A model generated the notes under the pieces. The model was not told where the DNA came from. It saw nothing but the letters and a program-made list of their open reading frames with translations, and searched no databases. DNA of 64,000 bases from the NCBI GenBank assembly GCA_000320605.2, contig KB445792.1:2175581-2239580 (forward strand), written 5' to 3'. The stretch comes from Gelatoporia subvermispora B. Its lineage: Eukaryota; Basidiomycota; Agaricomycetes; Polyporales; Gelatoporiaceae. This document shows positions 56,843-64,000 of this stretch, piece after piece. Each line of letters begins with the position of its first letter. Position 1 is the stretch's first letter. The translations under genes and the position numbers were made by a program.

Positions 56843-59800
56843 TCATCATGTGGAGAGTGATGTACCCAGAGAAGTTTGCTCGCATTCTAAGGGAGAATCT
56901 AAAGAGCCAGAGCTGTACGATAGTTGCGTGTTGGGTTTCGAAGAGCATGTATCATCATCTCAACTCAATGGATACGGCATTCCGAATTGCTATGTAAAGG
57001 AGAGGCCACATTACTGATCAATTCTTGCAAAGGGTATATACTGCTGGACCTTGTGGGCAATATGATGTATACCGGCGCCCTGGGACTCCGCCGCTTGATG
57101 CGGAGCATGCACAAGTCGAATCCATGCGCAGTCCTGCGGGCTGAACATAGGAATTACAACCAGCCCGCATGCTACAGGAACGATATTTTAGCAGTCGAGA
57201 ATGTAGACCATGCAGTGTTGCAGGATACGTAAGCAGTCGTAAGTGAAGGGGACAGCCCTCCGCTTCGCGAGCTTGTGATCATTTGGAGAAAGGTTCACAG
57301 CTTGTGAAGGCGGAGTTTGCCTTCAGAGCTGAAAGAGTTCAGCTGAGATATGAAGGGACCCCGCCGTGTTTGGTAGATGATATCAAGGCGTTCTCGAAAG
57401 AGTGGATATCAACTAGTATATGGAACCATACGAGCGTCATGGAGCGTGAGTGCATCAGGCAGACTGCCGTCTGTTGATGCGATGTTTTCGTCAGTAGACG
57501 GAACGAGGAGCGAACAAATCAACAGCCCACCCCATCGCGAATGGGGCCGTAGGCTCTGCCGAGGGGTGCGCGTAATATGTCAATGATCCACGTTATTTCA
57601 GCGACATCACCGCGGCATGGAAACATAATATAAAACGTCATACCCTTGTCAGGAAAAACCACGTATGTCAGAGAATCTGCACCCTCCCCAAGTCAAACAT
57701 TTCCTCCGTAATATAACAAAGTGCACCTTCGATGCCTACAGTTGAGTGGCAGGCGGTGTCAAACTTTGATCCACTTGATCGGAGTCCGCATGACCATTTG
57801 ACAAGGACGTGAAAATTATCGTGGGTAGGCAGACCATATGCATGGAACACAGGACGTTGAAAAAATGGAGGAATGACAAAACGCAGAGGTAGGAGGCCTG
57901 ACAGATAGGACAGCGGCGCCTAAGGATGACTCCAGACCCTGGCTAAGTCCTTCCCATCTACGCAATCGCGCCGTCAGCGTCAGATATCAATTTTTAGATG
58001 TGGACGACGTCTTCTGCCCAGCAGCAATCCTACCTTCGCGGGACAATAGTACTGACATGTTTTGTGGCCTTCGATCAGAGGTCGGGTTTCCACCATCATA
58101 GTTCGCACCCTTCACCCTGCAGGTAGTCCCGACTCCCAGCAGCCAAGTATGCAGGAGATTGCGGTCGTTCTAGGACAGCCACCAATGAAGAGAAGTCGTG
58201 CGTTACCGTCTGCAGCCGCTATAGCTATATTGGACAGTGATCCTCCAGTCAGACATGTAGGGAGCAAGTTGCGACGACACCAGACGGCGTATGCAGCCCG
58301 GAGTGAGCGCATCGTTGCGTCGGGCAGATACTGTGCTTTCGCATGCTGTTGCCTGGACAACATGCTACCGCGACGTTGGTGAGTATCGTCGACTGCAATC
58401 TCATACAGAAATAGTACGGCCGATGATTGACATGTTGTCAATTTGCGGATCACAACAGCCAAGCAATGGAAGCACATTTAATATACGGCGCACGATGCTA
58501 GATCATTGGCCCACAGATGTGAAAAACAAGAAGCCTCGGTCGTCCGCCGGGTTGATAGTCAAATTCGAGAAGCAATCCCCAGGAGCCCGCGCGATTTACC
58601 AAGAATGTAGAAACGCTGCTCCATGTCGCACAAAGTGAGTTCAGCGGCACCTGATTGCATCTACGAGTGACCGGCATAGATTTTCCCGGCTGTGCAAACG
58701 ATAATCGTGCTGGCAAGACGGTCCTCGCTCGAGGCTGACGCCGATCAATCTAGGATACACTGGGGCCGATATAAGTCCTTCAATTACCTCATCACCGTAG
58801 GTGCTGGAATATCACTCACGAATAAGCTTCATTTGTGTACTGGATTGCAGTTCCAGCATGTCCAGGCCGAGCTTACAGAAAGAGCGACAGTATCGGGCAT
58901 GGTCATTGTCCCACGCGATCATTGACAAATCCCGGATCGGAGACAGCTCAACATGAGCAGTTTGCCTACTGCCAGCTAGGCCCGTTGTTCAATGTTGCAG
59001 TAAAAAGTTGTTGTGGGGCCACTGTATGACAGCGGCCCCGCCCAGGGGTGCTATGTGGCGGAGATGCGCCACTATCCGACGAGAGCGAGCTGGTCTCCGG
59101 CACATCATGCATTTTCTAATCTGTAAGAGCATTTACCATACTGCGCTGATGTGGCGTGCCAACAATTTGCGGGGAGGCATACTCACCGAGAAACCTGATT
59201 CTGATTGCTGGACTATTACCTAGCACGTCCATGCCCTGTCGCACGATTAATAAATAGCAACAATCCCATTCTTCCCGCTAGACCGCCGCAGCCGTGCACA
59301 GATGTACCCTTAGGATGGTCGGAGCGACCTATTTGAGGAATTTGAGCATCTGCTCCATCCGTACCTGCACCACTGATGGACTGCGGACGAGTTACGACAA
59401 GTTAACGGAGCCGCCGGGAGAGGTTACGGCAGACGCTCGAATCGCTCGACGCTGGCCAGGGGAAGAGAGTGGCTCGAGGAGACGTGCTCAGCGGCAGTGG
59501 CACGTGCGCGCCGCGTGGGCCGTGGGTCGATCGTGCTCAGCCTTCGCGGCTTTTCGCGGTGCTCAGCCTGGCTTCTCGACGAATGCAGCCTCGAGCTCTG
59601 AAGCTGTGCATAGCATGCCGTATGTAACTGCCAGTAGCAACGGTGATACCAAAGACCTCCGACAGATGCTGCTGATAATGATAAGCCCTCGTCCAGGCGC
59701 TCCGCTCAGTGGCGATTTCTCGCGACCTTTCACGGGCAGATGCAATTGGCGAACAGCACTCCGAAAATTGCACATTGGGTCACTCATGTGCATCATTGAT

Positions 59801-59968
59801 AATCACGTATCACACAATAATATGCATTAGAAATACACGCGAACGTGGCATTGTCCGAATAATACAAGGATGCCCACAAGAAGCACGTCAACGTATGATA
59901 CATCAAGAGAAGCAAGCCAGTTACATCGCATGCGACAGATAGTATCAGGTGCGTGGCATGAATAGCAT
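56843..59968. other. Gene-free interval of 3.1 kb
   Basis: Between the ALDH stop and the end of the Zn2Cys6 gene. The composition is more AT-rich and balanced than in the genes. Frames reach about 180 codons (59294-59830, plus) but contain no recognisable motif and no plausible splice partners. I saw no transposase, reverse transcriptase, long terminal repeats or tRNA. It could be decayed mobile-element sequence, but nothing visible proves this. Confidence 0.45.
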
Positions 59969-61195
59969 CTAGCTCAGGAACAGAGGGTATTCGTGATATT
60001 TTAAGGGTATTTCTGGCCCTGATATGCCGAATATGCCATTTTCTGGAGGGCAACCGTTGAGCATGCTTCCGACGACCATCTCGAGCGCGTCACGCACTGC
60101 AGGATCCGACCAGTCTGGCACGGTATTGTCTGGGAGCGGACCTCGGAGAGATGTGTCATAGGACTCCTGCCCACCCTGATAGTATTGGCTGAGATACGCC
60201 CCACTCCTGCGTTGACATAACCATTCAGCGGCGAAGCCATGCCGTGACTCAAATGGCTTACCTATGATCTGCAGGCAGTGACATATGCTGCCCACCTTGG
60301 TAATTGCTACCCGAGGGGTAATTGTACCTCATGTCTCCCGTTGGAACCCCTTGGCCGAATTGGCCGTAGGCGTCGTACGAAGGGTCGCTGGAGTACCCTT
60401 GTTCGGGCGAGGCGACGAACCCTTGTCCGGTGTACTGGTGGGGGCTCCCAACCTGGGTAGGGACGGCCTGGTCGTACGGGGCACCAGCTTCGTACGCCTG
60501 GCTGTACCCCATGCCCCCGTACATCGCCGCCGACTGCATGGGCTGTTGCGGGTACCGCTGGTTCGATGCGTAGGACGCAGAGACGGATGCATGACCATGC
60601 CAAGCGTCTCGCGAGGCGTAGGTGGGGTCGGGGAAGTAGCCATGCTGGTCCCGCGTCTGGTCTTGCCATGCCAGTGGAGCGGAATGCGCAGAGTGGCTCG
60701 ATCGGCTCGAAGCATAGGCGGGAAGGGTCGGGGAAGACTGCGGAGGCTGGGCGGAGACGGGCCCCATGGACGACGAGCGCTGCACATTGCAAGGAATATA
60801 TTCGCATTTGACGCCTTTCTTTTCACAGCGCTCGCAGCGCGGCGACGTTCCAGAGCACTAGATGATAGGGCAGCCGACAAACGGCATGAGCGCAAATTTC
60901 CATAATGAAACGGCGAAGGCTTGCCTTGACCTGACGCCGACGACATTCGGTACATGCAATTGGGGTACGTTTGCTGCGGACAACGGGCTGGAGAAGGCTC
61001 TGATCGAAGCCTGAGGACACGGAGCGACTGGAGGCTAGAGGAGGGCCCGACGAACGATAAGCGTGCAGCCCCTCGAAGAGAAATTGGAGCGTGCTCACCG
61101 GTAGGGGACGTCTGCTTCGCGCCACTCGGCTTTGCTCTACTCGAGCTGGAGGTGCTCAGGCGAGGCTCGGTCGCCCGTGAGCTTGAGCTGTCCAT
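59969..61195 (-). CDS. Zn(II)2Cys6 fungal transcription factor
   Basis: A small binuclear-zinc-cluster protein of about 345 residues. The N-terminus is Ser-rich (MDSSSSRATEPRLSTSSSSR). A basic lead VVRSKRTPIA enters the cluster CTECRRRQVKC-SGTSPRC-ERC-EKKGVKC, that is Cx2Cx6Cx6Cx2Cx6C, which matches the family exactly. The region after it is Ser/Pro/Tyr/Gln-rich and low in complexity (many Tyr and Gly-Gln), without the middle homology region of large Zn2Cys6 proteins. The C-terminal exon has a helical segment (WSDPAVRDALEMVVGSMLNG) and ends HEYPLFLS. Three introns; the one between the second and third Cys (60858-60924) is GC-AG. Target genes cannot be inferred. The flanking intervals are long and gene-free. 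Confidence 0.88.
60858..60924 (-). other. GC-AG intron splitting the zinc cluster, with an in-frame alternative GT donor
   Basis: On the minus strand the exon reads CGT CAG GTC AAG, then GCAAGC starts the 67-nt intron, which ends ATCTAG before TGC TCT GGA. The GC donor (AAG|GCAAGC) fits the GC-AG consensus and gives the normal CRRRQVKC. A GT six bases earlier (CAG|GTCAAG) would remove Val-Lys in frame and shorten the spacing between the second and third Cys from six to four. Confidence 0.7.
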
Positions 61196-62866
61196 GAGAT
61201 GTAGCGGTGAGGGAGGCGGGAGACGACGGGGCGAGAGACGAAACTGGGTAGTGGAGTTTGGATGGGTTGGTGGAATGTGGCATGGTCATATATAGTGGGA
61301 GGGTATGCAATAAATACGCCGGGCGGCAAAGGATCAAAGAGTGTGACGGAAGGGGCGAGATGGACCGACGGCAGAGAGGACGGCGCAAAAAGGAATCTGT
61401 GCCCAAACAATTGTGGGATCAGGGATTCGTCAGAAAGGTTGCTAACCTATACGAGCGCCCACAAAAACCTCGAAGGCGATGATCCTGATGCAGCACGTCG
61501 TCCAGGGAAACGTGAGCAAGTTCGAACGCCTACTAATTTTGGGTGACACGAGGCATTAAACGCCCTGGGACCTACCGCAGATCAGAGCGAATATCATTCA
61601 GAGACGACATTCTCCCTTCCATCTCGAGTCCCCCCATTGAGCATATCCCTTCACAGCAGTAGCCACCCGACGAGATGGTTGTGACTGTCATTCGGTGACG
61701 GGAGTTACCCCGCGGCTATAGCTGCACGTCCTGGTACCCAAGATTCACACCAGCTGGGCATGAAACAGGAAAAATGTGTTGCGTGAGCTCCATGATGGTG
61801 TAACCCACTTAGCTTTGCGAGACCCCTCGGCAGAGAGAGTCTATTCCGCTTCGTCGCGGCTTTCGACTGCGGCCGACGAGATTCGCTAGTATCGCTCGAT
61901 CTCGTTAGCGTGTTCCAAGGCACGGCGCTAAGCTCCGCATCTGCACTCGAGACGCCCGGTGGCCAGTGCTCGCTCGGCGGGCTGCTCCCTCTCCTGCCTC
62001 AGTTGCCAACCAGCGATTCATTCCCTCCAGGTACCACGCTTTGCCGCCTCGGTCTATCTCAGCGGCCAGAGCACGTCCTACCCTGCCAGCTGCGCGTTTG
62101 CCCCACCCCCCGACCCCGCTCGTCTCTGTTGGCTTCGTCATCGCTTTCTCGTTACCGCATGATCTGCACTCCGCACATAGTATCTATATTCTCGAGCACT
62201 TTGATGGTGATGACTAACCCCGTACTCTGCGGCCCACCGAGCCAGCCGGCCCACCGATACCCTCGAGCCGACTCCAGTCGCTCACACATTACACGAGACT
62301 ACCCATGGACGGAGGATCCCACGTTCTCGGAAAACTCCTGCGCAAGATGTATCACTGCGCGGGTGCTGTTGACAGGGTGCTGCTGAACGGAAGTATTCGA
62401 AATGCCTGTTTTTGGGCCGGTGTCACGGGGCGTAGTAAGATCGTAGATTGAGCTGGCAGATGCCTGCAGATGCTCAGACCCCAAATATCTTCTCTTCGGC
62501 AGTTGCAATTGTCCTGTCGTGGTAGTCTGCGAAATCCTATGCATTCAAGTACTGTAATGGATATTTCTGGACACTCCGCTGTGCCGAGATGTCGATGCAT
62601 TGAAACAGCCACCAGAAGTGCGAGATCGAAGGCAGGGGTAAACCATGCAACAGAAACCCCTATGCCATCAGCCCAACGAAACGCTCAGCCCAGGTCTTCC
62701 GTACTCCGCATCGACCCGCTTGTGGCGCGTCAGAACGCGCTTTTGGCTCGCTGTTCCACCGGAAGCAATTGACGTACATCGTCTCGAGTCTGCTCTCAAT
62801 TCCATCACACGTTGAAAAATCCTAATGCGTACACAGCGGAAGCGGAATGCGGGTGTCCATGCCAAT
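61196..62866. other. Gene-free interval of 1.7 kb
   Basis: Upstream of the Zn2Cys6 gene and downstream of PRE8, both on the minus strand. The frame at 61910-62386 (plus) is the longest, but it has overlapping rivals and no motif. A purine-rich block on the plus strand at about 61200-61250, adjacent to the Zn2Cys6 start, corresponds to a pyrimidine-rich leader on the coding strand. No repeat or RNA gene is recognised. Confidence 0.45.
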
Positions 62867-63856
62867 CTACATTGCGAGGTAGTCTCGTACCTCCTCTTCC
62901 GTTAGTTTCCTAAATGTGGCCTTTGCCCGACCGGTACCCTCGATCTTGCCCGCGTCCAGGTCTGCCTGACTAGGCACTGTAATGACACCGATCTCGATAG
63001 TCTTCTCGGTCATGAGTCCCTCGAAACCCTCCTTGAGCGTCAGGAGTGCTGTGTGAATCGCATCCTCCAAACTAATGTCGTCGTTGTACCTGCCGCGACG
63101 TCAGCGTCTTCGTTTCATGTGAAAGGAGTAGCGGGCACACACACCTCTTCTCGAGGAAGGTCTTCGCATTGACCATGTTCTTGCCAATTGCACTCGCCTT
63201 CCACGCCCAATATGATCCAGACGGGTCGACCTGGTACAGGCTCGGGCCGCGATTGACGTCCCATCCAGCCACTAGAAGCGAGACCCCATATGGCCGAACA
63301 CCTCTGTGTGACAGCGGCGGCGACAGTTAGGATTCTACCGAGCACTGCATGCGCCGCAGAATTAACGCACCCAGAGTGAGTAGCCTGCTGCATGATAGTT
63401 GCAATCTCCTGCGTCAGGACTTTGGTTGGGGGATACTCGTTGTATATCTTCCAGTACGCCTGGGCACTCTTCCGGGCCTTCGCCACGAGGATGCGGAAGT
63501 CAGGTCCCAGGCCGGAGTACACAATGCCGATGTTGGGGCAGATGGTCGCCACCTTCTCGATCATGGAGTCGTCGATGAGGATAGAGGAGGACTTCTTCTC
63601 CGTCGCGATTACGATACCATTCGATGCTGCGCACGCGTCTCAGCCGCCGGGTCACATCTCGGATGCACACAAAAGCTCACCTTTGATGCCCAAGCTCGTC
63701 GTCCCCTGGGATACTGCCGCGAGAGCATGCTCGATCTGAACAAGCTTCCCGCTTGGCGAGAAGACAGTCAAGGAATAGCTGCTCTGGGGTTAGGGCGGGA
63801 CACGACGGATCAGATGCAGGTACGTGCCTGTACGCGCCGCCGTCTGCACTGGCCAT
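62867..63856 (-). CDS. PRE8: 20S proteasome subunit alpha2 (PSMA2/Pre8)
   Basis: An alpha-ring subunit of the 20S proteasome, about 250 residues. The first exon is MASADGGAY plus one or a few residues; the next gives [20 protein letters not shown], the standard alpha N-terminal helix. Then [120 protein letters not shown] and a C-terminal [17 protein letters not shown]. The YSGLGPDFR and [11 protein letters not shown] segments identify alpha2. Five introns. The first donor is ambiguous: GTACCT after TACAGGCAC, or a GC donor three residues earlier, which changes only a few residues before SYSLT. The ATG at 63856 is clear. Confidence 0.93.
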
Positions 63857-64000
63857 GATGGTGAAGTAATAGAGATGAGGGTCTGCGGTGTGAACTTACA
63901 GCGGAGGAACGGGTGAAGTGGATGGACGGTGTACGCGCGTCGTGGAACGCCACCAGTATTAGGATCTTGATCTGAAATGGGGAAGCACGTGGGGCAACCG
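63857..64000. promoter_or_regulatory. Upstream flank of PRE8 at the window edge
   Basis: The 144 bases between the PRE8 ATG and the end of the window contain no recognisable coding sequence. They should include the proximal promoter of PRE8 and perhaps the end of another gene beyond the window. Confidence 0.35.

Overview
The window is eukaryotic chromosomal DNA from a filamentous basidiomycete, most likely an Agaricomycete mushroom or polypore. Nearly every gene is split by phase-variable introns of about 50-65 nt. The proteins include a DEP-RGS regulator of the FlbA/Thn1 type, a ferritin-like Rds1-type secreted protein and a fungal Zn(II)2Cys6 factor. The sequence is GC-rich, with pyrimidine-rich tracts just before several start codons. 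No bacterial operon, CRISPR array, rRNA, convincing tRNA or intact transposon is visible. One assembly gap (22519-23166) lies in a carboxypeptidase gene.

Layout. 1-16.3 kb: RGS regulator (+), MAPR/cytochrome b5-like heme protein (+), unknown conserved-looking protein (-), nucleoporin Nup120/Nup160 (+), NDUFA4-like respiratory subunit (+), aldo/keto reductase (+) and the Hsp70/Hsp90 co-chaperone Sti1 (-). 16.5-32.9 kb: ribosomal protein eL27 (+), secreted ferritin-like protein (-), serine carboxypeptidase (-), Nop58 (+), EAF elongation factor (-), Efm6-like methyltransferase (-) and a CBM48 protein (+). 33-44.4 kb: a large Q/RGG-rich protein (-), Krr1 (-), NCBP3-like cap-binding protein (+), mitochondrial BolA3 (-), Cox15 (+) and proteasome alpha6 (-). 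44.4-64 kb is gene-poor: a disordered Ser/Pro-rich protein (-), a strongly intron-expanded aldehyde dehydrogenase (+), a Zn2Cys6 factor (-) and proteasome alpha2 (-), with several kilobases in which I recognise no gene.

The content is mostly housekeeping: ribosome biogenesis (Nop58, Krr1, eL27), proteostasis (Sti1, two proteasome alpha subunits), mitochondrial respiration (NDUFA4, Cox15, BolA3) and RNA metabolism (EAF, NCBP3, Nup120). Many genes sit in divergent pairs with short shared promoters: Sti1/eL27, carboxypeptidase/Nop58, Krr1/NCBP3 and BolA3/Cox15. I see no secondary-metabolite cluster or dedicated defence system.

The unusual biology is in gene structure. Reading frame and family conservation together require a one-nucleotide exon in KRR1. 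A 56-nt AT-AC intron of U2 type separates the catalytic-His motif of the carboxypeptidase. The NDUFA4 gene has an 11-nt internal exon. PRE5 has an exon consisting only of the ATG. Three introns are GC-AG, one of them beside an in-frame alternative donor inside a zinc cluster. The aldehyde dehydrogenase carries introns up to 1.1 kb, one with a 57-bp minisatellite. A perfect three-unit heat-shock element lies upstream of STI1. All exon models are read by eye from splice consensus and family knowledge. No transcript data or searches were available.
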